Assembly: GCF_008831285.2 (NCBI RefSeq)
Contig: NC_045145.1
Location: 5,020,802-5,082,801 of the forward strand
From: Nymphaea colorata
Lineage: Eukaryota; Streptophyta; Magnoliopsida; Nymphaeales; Nymphaeaceae
DNA length: 62,000 nt
Direction of reading: 5' to 3'
The notes beneath the pieces are model-generated. The model did no database searches. It had not been told where the DNA came from and saw only the letters and a list, made by a program, of their open reading frames with translations. The translations under genes were made by a program, and so were the position numbers. The first letter of the stretch is position 1; each line of letters opens with the position of its first letter. Below are positions 22,502-34,252 of this stretch, one piece after another.

Positions 22502-24669
22502 CCGTACTTAATGTATCCCAACGTAATGCCCCATACCTACCCTTCTCTCTCTCTCTCTCTCCCTCCCTCCCTTGTCTTTGATTGATTGCTCACTCACATG
22601 CATGTTCACTGTTGGACGCCCACAATGATGCACTCTTCCTGTTTGCAAAGGAAGCAGGAAAAGAAAATATGTAATTCTATGTTTCTGTATATCAAGAAAG
22701 GAAAAAAATAAGGGTAGTTCATTGGGTGCATGATAAATCATTTGATTTAATCTTTTTTCAATAATTTTGTATTGTGCATTATTTCATTGTTTTATTATTT
22801 GGCGTATTGTGCTGTAGGTATTTGAAAAGACCCTGCAACCTCAGTGTCGCCTGTCTTTTTTCATTGTTTCTAGCAGCAGGAGTCCGACCCACATGAGTGC
22901 TTAACGTCCTATACACTCATTCATGTTAATAATTTTCTATAATTAATATATTACAAGTGAAATCATTGGCTAATACTGTTGAGCCTATCTTGTCTATGTC
23001 AGGTGTAATCAGGGTCTCTATGAGATCTCAACAACCTGGAATAGCTGCCACATCCCTAACTGTGCCTTTTATAATCAGGCTGGTAAAGCATCTATATAAG
23101 CATATTGTGTCATTGTTTAGTGAAGTTTTGCACATATTGACAGACGACCATTGATTGCAGCATGAATTTAAATCATGAGAAGAGAATTCGTTTTGTTGAT
23201 AATCTAGCCATCTCGAATCTGCAATACAGCATGTTGTTAGTAGGTCTCTCTTTGAACCCAATATGATTTTGCATGCCCTACAGTGCTAGCTCTGCTGTCA
23301 ATTTTCAGGATTTTTCAAAATGATTATTAGTGCCTGGAATAGATGCATGTCTTTGTACTTCTCACAAAGCTCTTAGATTTTTCTATTGTTTTCAGTTATA
23401 TTAAGATATATTTTATGTGCGTTATGGACAAATTTGTGACCCTCAAACTGAAGCAGCTTTGCGCTTTTAAGTTCATTCACATTGATGCATGTAGTTCTGC
23501 ATAGTGGGCAGTAGACTATTGCTACTTGTTTCTGCCGGTGTTCTTTTTTTTCATGTACTTAACACAACGCTCTGTTCAATGCTCAAGTTGTTCATTAGTT
23601 GTGACTTTGGAGGGTTATGGATTAGCCCCATTTATTACTTGTTTTGTTTATCTGTCACTGTTCACACATGAAGTTACCGTTGTTTAGTGGGCAACGGCAG
23701 TTGGGAAAGTGGACCTCATGCACTCGATGAATTTCAGGCTTTGTAGGGATATAAATTTAGATTGTGGATTTGGATGTGAATATTTGATCATGTAGGAAAA
23801 CAAGAACAATTCAAGATGCCCTTCTTATAAAGCTATGTGTCAGTTGCCCTTATAATAGTCTTCTTGAGGTCTATGATCATCCGCCAGCCACATAAAGGTG
23901 CAATCTCAACTTCTGAAGGTTGAATGTTAAGCTCGACTTCATCTAAATGAACATAGAACATCCATGGTGTACAGAGTCTATTGTTGTCAAAGATTTTCTA
24001 GAGGTTCTAAGTTATTTAAAGGTTCCAAGGAGTATGTCATATACAAAGAAAACTTATTTGTTTCAATGAGTGTCTAAGTGTTGAGAATAATTAGTCATTT
24101 CTGATTTTTCTAATGAAAAATGCATTTTGTAGGTAGCGCAGGCAGCATTTACTTGTTATTTTTATGTCTATGCATTTCATGTCCATTGTGAGAAAAATTT
24201 TAGTAGTTTTAACTTTTTTCTTATTTCCATGTGTTTTTCGTTTTTAAAATTTTAAACCACAGTTAGATCAACTATCACGAACTAGAATCCAGTCAGTTCA
24301 GTTGTATTTCTTTTCACTTTTTCAATTCATGATTTGTTTTGTGTTTAGAATAGTTAGAATTTTTTTTTTTTTTTTGTATATTGAATTGTCGGCTTAGCGT
24401 TTATTAGTTTATTAAGAAATCTCTTGCTTTGCAATTTTCAACTTAGCTTTTATTAGTTTATTAAGAAATCTCTTGCTTTGCAATTTTCAACTTATAGGTC
24501 AAGGGAAGATAAATTTACGTATGCATTTGTGCATTTAATTAATCCGTACAAAACCATAGTTTGCCATGAAACCAGCGAGGTAAATTTATGGATCTGCCCC
24601 ATTTATCTGGATCTCGTACGGCAAAAGAGATTTAGATTATAATCTTGGGTTTCATGTGCTTTGGGTATT
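22502..24669. other. Inner part of left arm, no gene recognised
   Basis: Contains a (TC)n/(CCCT)n tract at about 22,541-22,573. A segment at about 22,960-23,250 recurs in the loop and, mirrored, in the right arm. The rest is AT-rich. I could not assign the open frame at 22,957-23,154. A 50-bp tandem duplication sits at about 24,393-24,495 and is single-copy in the right arm. Confidence 0.5.
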
Positions 24670-25989
24670 ATGCTGGTGTACACTTCTTTTTATTTTTTTT
24701 GGGTTCAACTAGTACCCTATTGCACATATAATTTCCTGCACCTAATTTCTACCAAGCTTTCATGAATGACCAAAGATGAGCAGAGGGAGATTTGATACTA
24801 ACATATTAACCTATTGAGTTGTGAGTTTGATGGATGGGCTAATGCATTCAATCTTGCTTTTTCTTTTGGGGTGCTCAAGGAGGCCAATGCATGTACAAGG
24901 AAGCGAATGGACATGAAAACACTTTCATATTTGTAATGTGCTGATATGGTAAATATTATTAAGCTATTTGCAAAATTTGCTTGAGAAGTTTCTGACCAGA
25001 GCTAAGGAATTTTGTGTGTGACCAAGTTAAACATGAAAGGACAGAGAATTAGAAAAGAGTAAAGTACTCAAGAACTGATAGAATATGCACAAAAAGTTTG
25101 TTTATAATGAAAAATGCTGTCATATAAAATGGCACTAGTGTGGCTGTGTTTTGCTTGTCACACAGACACAGGACTGTGTGCAGAAAATGATCTCGGATGT
25201 ATCGATGATTCAGGGTTTCTCTCTCTTTCTCTCCATCTTTAAGTGAATCACAAAGTAAAAGAAAAAAATATGTGTAAAAATTGTAGCTTACAGCATTTGC
25301 TTATCTGGTAATGACAATTATCCTCCTCTGCGTTTGAGAGATTGAGTTATCAGCGTATGCAGCAACTCATCAAAATATCCGAGCAAAATCATATTTTCAA
25401 AATCATATTTCCAGCTTTTGAAAAAATAAAGGAAAATTTAGTGTTGAATTATTTATCTCGTTACATGCTTGTCTGGGATTTGTCATATTGATATGAGCTC
25501 GATAGAGGCCAATGCTGGGGCCTTTAGCTTGTATATGGTTCTGTGTTCTTCTTGTCTGTTTGCTTTTTTTGCTTTTGAAGAAGGAATCAAGTATTATTGT
25601 ATTCGCAAAGAAATGTCATATTCTGTAAAATTAAATCTATGACCTTTGTTACAGTTGTCTAGTTGGGAGCTTGATCTTTAAAGTCAGCAGACATGGTTCT
25701 GGAACTTCATTGGTTGCGATCAACATCCAAAATGCTGGTGAGTTTTTTAGAAAAATTACTCCTGCTTTTTCTCTTGCAGATTTTACATGTAAAACTAGTT
25801 ATTCTTTATCTCATATTGGTCAAATGTAACAACCAAGATTTTATTTTTTGTCCATTTTATCCTAGACCGGCAGTTGTTGCCTGCATGTAGTCTTTGAATC
25901 CCTATTTTGTTCATGAGCTATAGTTTGATGTAGTACAACTCTCCCTCTCCCCCACACACCTGCATTTCATGTGCATCTGTTTGGCCTTG
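24670..25989. other. Loop, first part, no gene recognised
   Basis: AT-rich sequence between the arms. A possible exon at about 25,681-25,736 reads VSRHGSGTSLVAINIQNA and is followed by GTGAG, but I cannot assign it. No repeat structure was noticed. Confidence 0.3.
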
Positions 25990-27248
25990 TCAGAGCTGCT
26001 AGTGAAAGTGTTTTCTCACACAATGGTATACCATTTGATGTCAAGAACTTGTGTAAAAGTGAAACTTTTCAGTTTTTCTTAAAAACATTTTGAAAGTGTT
26101 TTCTCACACAATGATGTTTCTTGCTTTATTCTTAGTACATTTCCAAGTGGAAGGTGAAAATTTCAAGTTCTTGTTGTCCGAAGAAGAAAATTGAAAAAAT
26201 CTTGGATATGAACAGTGAAGAAAAATCCTATGAAGTTGAGAAAGTCAAGACTAGGAAATGCTATTGACTCTGGCGATCAAGCATAGCAGGAAAACATCTT
26301 GAGGGAGAAACCAAAATGCTCTATAAGATCTTGGCATGGCAGGTAGTAAAATGAGAGTTGAACTTTCTCATTTTGGATTTGAGAGTGACTATATATGAGG
26401 TAAATGGTTTCAGCTTGGTGTATTTAGACAATGCAGTTACATCTCGAAAGCCATATGTTGTTAGCAAGTGATTATATGAGGGCTGGGCTACAGCTCGAAT
26501 GGTCACCACAATATTCCTTACTTAAGGTATCCCAACATAATGCCCCATACCTACCCTTCTCTCTCTCTCTCTCCCTCCCTCCCTCCCTCCCTTGTCTTGA
26601 TTGATTGCTCACTCACATGCATGTTCACTGTTGGACGCCCACAATGATGCACTATTCTTGTTTGCAAAGGAAGCAAGAAAAGAAAATTCCTTGTTATGTA
26701 ATTCTATGTTTCTGTATATCAAGAAAGGAAAAAAATAAGGGTAGTTCATTGGGTGCATGATAAATCATTTGATTTAATCTTTTTTCAATAATTTTGTATT
26801 GTGCATTATTTCATTGTTTTATCATTTGGCGTATTGTGCTGTAGGTATTTGAAAAGACCCTGCAACCTTAGTGTCACCTGTCTTTTTTCATTGTTTTTTT
26901 CATTGTTTCTAGCAGCAGCAGTCCGACCCACTAAGTGCTTAATGTCCTATACACTCATTCATGTTAATAATTTTCTATATGTTACAAGTGAAATCATTGG
27001 CCAATACTGTTGAGCCTATCTTGTCTATGTCAGGTGTAGTGGGCTATGTCGAGAATATAATCAGGGTCTCTATGAGATCTCAACAACCTGGAATAGCTGC
27101 CACATCCCTATATAAGCATCTATATAAGCATATTGTGTCATTGTTTAGTGAAGTTTTGCATATATTGACAGACAACCATTGACTGCAGCATGAATTTAAA
27201 TCATGAGAAGAGAATTCGTTTTGTTGATAATGTAGCCATCTCGAATCT
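25990..27248. repeat. Third, internally deleted direct copy of left-arm sequence in the loop
   Basis: About 26,030-26,360 matches 20,590-20,940. The copy then jumps (at about 26,362) to sequence matching 22,338 onward and continues to match up to about 23,224. Roughly 1.4 kb of arm, including the 'ggtcggccc'-A-rich block, is missing. It keeps 'gtgggctatgtcgagaatata', which the left arm lost but the right arm kept. So it is not a simple recent copy of the left arm. Confidence 0.85.
26397..26513 (+). pseudogene. NFS2: NFS2 exon fragment, loop copy
   Basis: Reads EVNGFSLVYLDNAVTSRKP, then a stop a few codons later. Same fragment as at 22,380, with further substitutions and small indels (A to V in the DNAAT motif). 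Non-functional single exon. Confidence 0.8.
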
Positions 27249-28515
27249 GCAAATAAAAGATCTTTGGTGGAAAAACAATAAGCAAAAGGAAATAGCAACT
27301 GGTAAAAGCTGCTAAAAGATTGGTACACTGAGTTAGGCCATAAATCTTTCAGAAAGCTTGTATGAAAGAAGCAGATTTAAAGATAATTGTACCTTGGGAA
27401 GCAGATTTAAAGATAATTTTTGTCGACGATGAAGAAATGAGTTGTATCTCAAAAAGAAGAAGAAAGTTGATATCTACTCAACGTTCCTTTAATCTGATCA
27501 AGAACTGAGCCTATATATCAAAATACTGAACAAGTTTGATCTCATTCAAAGCTCCAAACTTCTAAACAGTGTGAACTTCAAACTGTTGCCTACATCATAT
27601 TGGTCATCTGCACCAGCCACTTTCACGCAATTTACTAAACTTGGTCACTTGCTCGAATTGGTAGTGAGTTTATTTTGTTTGCTCATGCGTCTCGATGTGG
27701 TGCTTAGTATACTGAGAATATGTAACTTGCCTAAGCTCTGGGTAGCAAATTCAACTAGCACTTGGTTGTGTTCTTGCTCTTGGCATGTTCAGATTTATGA
27801 ACAATGTTAGTTTCAACTTTCTGTTTAGATCATTGTTGAACATCGAGACCACAGGCAACTCATATTCTTGAATGCATACTTCACTGCATCTAAATTTCGT
27901 CCATAAGTGACTTGCGTTACTATGTGTGCTCATGCCTCTGAAGTGACCCACATTTTACTGCTGTGACACGGTTGCATAACCAGGTATTTTTTACGTTAAT
28001 CATGTTATCAAACCAAGAATGTAGATGATGCAGCTGTAAATGAAGAATTGAGGTTATCCTTGGAAATATGCTCTGACTTGGACCTTTGTGTTTAAAGCTA
28101 ATGAATATGTGTATTCATGTATGTTAACAGAACGCAAATTCCGAATTGTTGTTCTGATCATCATGGTGATAATTTAGAAAAGTCTTTACCGGGGAGTTAG
28201 CCAATCTTGAACCACTTTGCCTACAATGATTGTAACTGCTTCACCTTGTTCGTTCATGCATCTGAACATGGTGATCTGAAGGCCTTTTCCCTCCCAGAGA
28301 AAAACTTGTCAGATAGACATAACAGAATGTCAAGATCCTTTTCTGGGCCCGAGTGTAAGAAAAGCATGGACCTTCAAAAGATCTTGTAAACAACTTATTT
28401 GGCAAGTCAGATGAAAAACACTAGTGGGGGTGTTTGATTACTTCAAATTTCAAATCCATGGATCTGATGTATCATGCTTTTGTAGAATTCAATCTTAGGT
28501 CAAACCAAAGGTTTC
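27249..28515. other. Loop, middle part, only unassigned open frames
   Basis: About 27,500-27,690 (LYIKILNKFDLIQSSKLL) and 28,207-28,389 (FAYNDCNCFTLFVHASEHGD, 60 codons) are coding-like on the + strand. I recognise neither. They could be exons of a further captured gene, or chance. Confidence 0.25.
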
Positions 28516-28740
28516 AGGGGCGAAGCCAGGGCAAGGGCCATGGTCTCACCTAAAATAAATAAATAAATAAAAATTTACATGTAAAATTAAAAAAAATTAC
28601 TTGTCCTACATAAAAAATTTTGAAAAATAATAAATTTTGAAAAATAATATTTCAACCCAGGTCGGTCGAAATTTAGAAACTTTACTTCTGCCCACCTCAT
28701 AAAAAATTTGCCCCAAAAAAATTTGCCCCAAAGTTCACAC
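28516..28740. repeat. Plant repeat relic with 'ggggcgaagccagg' end
   Basis: Starts 'caggggcgaagccagggcaagggccatggt' in style and continues as an A-rich body (aaataaataaataaa, repeated ttttgaaaaataataaa). The 'gggc(g/t)gagccaggg...ggcc' end is typical of a widespread plant repeat. The same kind of end, reversed, is seen at about 22,120-22,180 and at 32,450-32,520. Confidence 0.4.
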
Positions 28741-29690
28741 TGAAATCCTTAGTTTGCCTTTTTGCATTGAGAGGAGATCCAATTTAACAGCCACATTGGA
28801 TGGAGGGAGTCTGACTTTAACAGCCAGATTTTTTTTCCCTCCATTTTCTTTCCTTTCCTTTTCATCCCTGAAGTCAAAGTTCCAGCAGCTCTTACTACTG
28901 TAAGTCAAAATTCCAGTAGGAGATAGGCTTTGATAACCCATCTCTCATGGTAACGTCCCCAAATCAGCAATCAACAATCTTAACGTCTCTAAATCAGAAA
29001 TCAGCAATATTAAAGGGGAACGAATAGACAAGAAGATAACGCCAGTGCTAACGTCTCAGATCGTGGTCAGCCAGTGCTAACGTCTCAGATCGTGGTAACA
29101 TTGCAGCTCATCATTTCATAAAATCAGGTGCCACCAATATTGCAGGGACACAAATCGGGCAAGAGAAAAATGATCTTGATAAAAATGAGAGATTTAAGGA
29201 TGATGTTGAACAAAATGAGAGAATCAAGGCGAGAGGCTGTAATCTCATTGAAAACGGTGGACAGAATTCAAATTTGAATTCATCCAAACTATGTATAAAA
29301 TCGTATTGAGTAAGGGAACCAGATCATCAAAGAATTGATGACTCAGTCGTAGAGTACCGAACTTTTTAACACTTGCCAAGCTCTTTTTAACACTTGCCAA
29401 GCAACTGACAGCCGCCATTTGGAAAAGATTACATACAAATCTTGTACAACGTAACAAAAAATGACATTGTACATAGTCATTCTTAGTCATACTGATCCAC
29501 TCAGTCATATCTCATATGCTTGTGTTGACTATAAGTCCCATAACAATTCTGGAAACCTGACTAAGTGAGAACACAAGTCTGAGATTTTCACCCAAAATTT
29601 CAAAAATTTTCACTTTGGCAAAATAAGAACAAAGGAGATGATTTCCAAGACCTAATCAAAAGCTTATGGAAAATACTCTCCGGTGAACCT
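28741..29690. repeat. Loop, unassigned, with small tandem duplications
   Basis: No gene recognised. Direct duplications include 'gccagtgctaacgtctcag' twice at about 29,042-29,096, 'tttttaacacttgccaagc' twice at about 29,364-29,402, and paired 'aacgtc(c/t)c..aaatcag.aatca' segments at about 28,950-29,010. Confidence 0.5.
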
Positions 29691-30085
29691 TGATTTGCGA
29701 GTCAGACCCTCACCTTCATTGCTAGAGAACCTTGATTTGCTACTCGACCTTCACCTTAATTGCAGATTCGATCTGATGGGATGGCACCAAAACCTCCACC
29801 TCTATTGCAGATTCTGTGATCTCCATTGCTGCTGCGATCGCGCAGCAGGAAAAGCAAGCTTAGATGAAAAAAAAGATCAACAATCTTAAGAGAGAAGGGA
29901 CAATTTTAAAAAGCGAGGGAAAACTTCATTGCTAGACAGCCTTGATTTGCGACTCGACCCTCACCTTCATTGCAGATTCAATCGGATAGCACCAGAACCT
30001 CCACCTTCATTGCAGATTCAGCAAACCCCTGATCTCCATGCAGCATGATCTCCATTGCTGCTGCGATCGCGCAGACAGCGTTCTT
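29691..30085. repeat. Direct duplication of a 'ccttgatttgcgactcgacc' segment
   Basis: About 29,717-29,845 and 29,938-30,075 are diverged copies. Both contain 'cttgatttgc.actcgac', 'caccttcattgcagattc', 'gcaccaaaacctccacct' and end in 'tccattgctgctgcgatcgcgcag'. A third partial start lies at about 29,688. Function unknown. Confidence 0.7.
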
Positions 30086-33000
30086 GCCTTTTTCAAGATC
30101 CGAGAGAGAGAAAAAAAAAGACCGAGGGAAAAAATTAAAAAACAAGGGACCGTGTGCGGACCGCGTCAAGAACTGGTTACTCGCTTTTCTAGATTTGCCA
30201 ATTTTGGAACTTGGAGTAAACACGGCCACGTGCTGTAGGGAGCCTGGAGCTTGACAGGATTCAACTTCTACGCCTAATTGGATTGCAAATTTATCCGCTC
30301 GTAGGTTCAAGTTTGGGTTTGAATACCTGAAGCACATGAAATCCAAGATTCTAATCTAAATCTCTTTTGCTGTACGAGATGTACGAGAACCAGATAAATG
30401 GGTCCAGTTCCAGCTTTTTTGTACGGATTAAATGGATAAATGAATACATAAATTTATCTTCCTTTGACCTATAATTTGAAAATTGCAAAGCAAGAGATTT
30501 CTTAATAAACTAATAAACGCTAAGCTGACAATTCAATATACAAAAAAAAAAATATCTAACTATTCTAAACACAAATCATGAATTGAAAAAATTAAAAAGA
30601 AATACAACTGAACTGACCGGATTCTAGTTCGTGATAGTTGATCGAACTGTGGTTTCAAATTTTTAAAACGAAAAACACATGGAAATAAGAAAAAAGTTAA
30701 AACTACTAAAATTTTTCTCACAATGGACATGAAATGCATAGACATAAAAATAACAAGTAAGTAAATGCTGCCTACGCTACCTACAAAATGCATTTTTCAT
30801 TAGAAAAATCAGAAATGACTAATTACTCCCAACACTTAGACACTCATTGAAACGAGTAAGTTTCTTCGTATATGACATACTCCTTGGAACCTTTAAATAA
30901 CTTAGAACCTCTAGAGAATCGTTGACAACAATAGACTCTGTACACCATGGATGTTCTGTGTTCATTTAGATGAAGTCGTGTGTTCATTTAGATGAAGTCG
31001 AGCTTAACATTCAAGCTTCAGAAGTTTTAATAACATCAAGTGAGATTGCACCCCTTTATGTGGCTGGCGGATGATCATAGACCTCAAGAACACTATTATA
31101 AGGGCAACTGACAAATAGCTCTATAAGAAGGGCAACTTGAATTGTTCTTGTTGTTTTCCTACATGATCAAATATTCACATCCAAATCCACAATCTAAATT
31201 CATATCCCTACAAAGCCTGAAATCCATCCAGTGCATGAGGTCCACTTTCCCAACTGCCGTTGCCTTCTCAACAACGGTAACTTCATGTGTGAACAGTGAT
31301 AGATAAACAAAAACAAGAAAGTAATAAATGGGGCTAATCCATGACCCTCCAAAGTCACAACTAATGAACAACTTGAGCATTGAACAGAGCGTTGTGTTTG
31401 TGTTAAGTACATGAAAAAAAGAACACCGGCAGAAATAAGTAGCAATAGTCTGCTGCCCACTATGTAGAACTACATGCATCAATATGAATGAACTTAAAAG
31501 CGCAAAGCTGCTTCAGTTTGAGGGTCACAAATTTGTCCATAATGCACATAAAATATATCTTAATATAACTGAAAACAATAGAAAAATCGAAGAGCTTTGT
31601 GAGAAGTACAAAGTCATGCATCTATTCCAGGCACTAATAATCATTTTGAAAAATCCTGAAAATTGACAGCAGAGCTAGCACTGTAGGGCATGCAAAATCA
31701 TATTGGGTTCAAAGAGAGATCTACTAACATGCTGTATTGCAGATTCGAGATGGCTAGATTATCAACAAAACGAATTCTCTTCTCATGATTTAAATTCATG
31801 CTGCAGTCAGTCAATATATGCAAAACTTCACTAAACAATGACACAATATGCTTATATAGATGCTTTACCAGTCTGATTATAAAAGGCACAGTTAGATTAT
31901 AAAAGGCACAGTTAGGGATGTGGCAGCTATTCCAGGTTGTTGAGATCTCATAGGGACCCTGATTATATTCTCGACATAGCCCACTACACCTGACAGATAG
32001 GCTCAACAATATTAGCCAATGATTTCACTTGTAATATTAATTATAGAAAATTATTAACATGATGAGTGTATAGGACATTAAGCACTTATGTGGATCGGAC
32101 TGCTGCTGCTAGAAACAATGAAAAAAGACCGGTGACACTGAGGTTGCAGGGTCTTTTCAAATACCTACAGCACAATACGCCAAATAATAAAAAAAATGCA
32201 CAATACAAAATTATTGAAAAAAGATTAAATCAAATGATTTATCATGCACCCAATGAACTACCCTTATTTTTTTCCTTTCTTGATATACAAAAACATAGAA
32301 TTACATAACAAGGAATTTTATTTTCTTGCTTCCTTTGCAAACAGGAAGAGTGCATCATTGTTTAAAAAAAAGGGACCACCCAAGTCCTAGAGGAATAAAA
32401 AAAAATTCAAGCCCTAGATTGATGACATAAAAATGCATGGATACAGACATGGGTTGAGCCAGAAATTAGACATGGGTTGAGCCAGAAATTAGTAAGGTGG
32501 GGAAAGAGGGAGGGGCCACAAACCATTTTTAAAGTTTAAGAATCCAAAGGGCTGAAGGCCTCGGCTGATCCTTTTATTATAGAAATATACTACATAAAAG
32601 ATTTTAACTATACTACATAAAAGATTTTAACTAGAACTAGAACGAAACAAAGAATAAAGATGAAACAGATGAAATATATTTAACTCACAAAAACAAGATT
32701 AGATGAAGCCAAAGACATACAACTATGCAACTTCGAAAAACTTTTGAAAAATATCACCTAGTGCTTTTGAAAAGAAAAACACTAAGTTTGGGTAAAGAAA
32801 AACACTAAGTTTGGGTTATGCAGTTAAGATGGAATAATGAGTCAGCTTTAATCACTTGTCCCAAATGGTCTACCTCTACAAAGACAATAGGAAATGATGG
32901 ATAATTCAGAACGCTCAGCATGGTTGGACTACGTTTGAGGGGTTTCATCTACTTCTCGAAAGGACTAGCACTTTGGTAATGAAATGGGCAAACATTTTTA

Positions 33001-34252
33001 AGACCAAAGGGGGATTGGTTAGTTCTTACTATGCCTAGGAAGCCTGGAAACATACGAGAGACGTCAAGTTTTTACTTTGAATTTCGAAATAGTTCAAAAA
33101 TGATCAATTCAACTCATAAGCTTGAGTGCTCGTGTAGTGCAAATAATATAACCTTCATGTACCATTAGTACCATACAAGCATTAGGTTTTATTTCGCATC
33201 AATGTTGTCGAATCTCTAGAGGGAATGTCTTTCAATTTCCAGAATATGAACAGAAATGAATCATCCTCGATATCCTAGATAATAAAAAAAAGGAGCAGAT
33301 ATTGACCCCAAAATCGTACATCCACGAAAGATTGTCGCATTCAATTCTCGTGAGTTCAGCCTTCATCTCTTTCATCTCTTGGCAGGCACCTTTTGCTTTT
33401 TTCTTGTTTTTCAACATTTTTTTCATTTGCATTCGGCTTTTTGCCTTTCAATTTTTTTTTATTCTTTATTTTTTTTTTTTTTGGGCCGACCTTCACCTTT
33501 GAGGGAATACCTCACCACCCCAAAGGCTACTACGAAGCTCCACCGCTTTGGTGGTTATGTGTACCTTTGTCACGTGTCCAACCCGCTTCACCTTACGGGT
33601 TTTCAACGAGCCAAAAGTTCACAAGTCATTATCTTTGCGAAATAGACATAAATCACTTTTATGCCTACCCGGTACTCTCGATTACTGACTCAGAGGAACG
33701 ACTACACAAGCCCCGAGCCCACCTCTCAACTCTCATTTTACTACCTGCCAAGATCTTATAGAGCATTTTGGCTTCTCCCTCAAGATGTTTTCCTGCTAAA
33801 TCCTTGCAGATGCTTGATCGCCCCAGAGTCAATAGCATTTCCTAGTCTTGACTTTCTCAACTTCATAGGATTTTTCTTCACTGCTCATATCCAGGATTTT
33901 TTCAATTTTCCTCTTCCATTGAAGGACAACAAGAACTTGAAATTTTCATCTTCCACTTGGAAAGGTACTAAGAACAAAGCAAGGAACATCATTGTGTGAG
34001 AAAACACTTTCAAAATGTTTTTAAGCAAAACTGAAAAGTTTCTCTTTTACAAAAGTTCTTGACATCAAATGATATATCACCAGGAAGAGGAACTATACTC
34101 CCTAAAGAGATGGGTGAATGTAAAATGTCAACCAATATGTAAAAATATAGCACAACAGACACTGTTCTTTGTTCTAATGTAGGCCCAAGGGAAATTGTAA
34201 TTGCTGGCATAGGGAACAGATATATATGCACCACGCATGTGATTGAGGATAT

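Larger units (their letters stand above)
14223..24669. repeat. Left arm of the giant inverted repeat
   Basis: Pairs with about 30,322-40,440 in reverse complement. From 14,881 to about 21,845 every paired position sums to 54,663, so there is no net indel over about 7 kb. The few differences I found there are single bases, for example 20,538 G versus T and 21,753 G versus T. From about 21,845 inward, substitutions become frequent and indels appear. The arm carries R4, MSH5 exon remnants, a widely copied 'ggtcggcccaaaaa' segment (about 20,640-21,500), an NFS2 fragment and unassigned DNA. Confidence 0.95.

Noticed and set aside
24700-24712. 'caactagt' near the inner left arm end as a Helitron CTAG-T terminus
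   Set aside because: No GC-rich hairpin directly before it, and the arm homology ends about 35 bp earlier, so the match is not informative.
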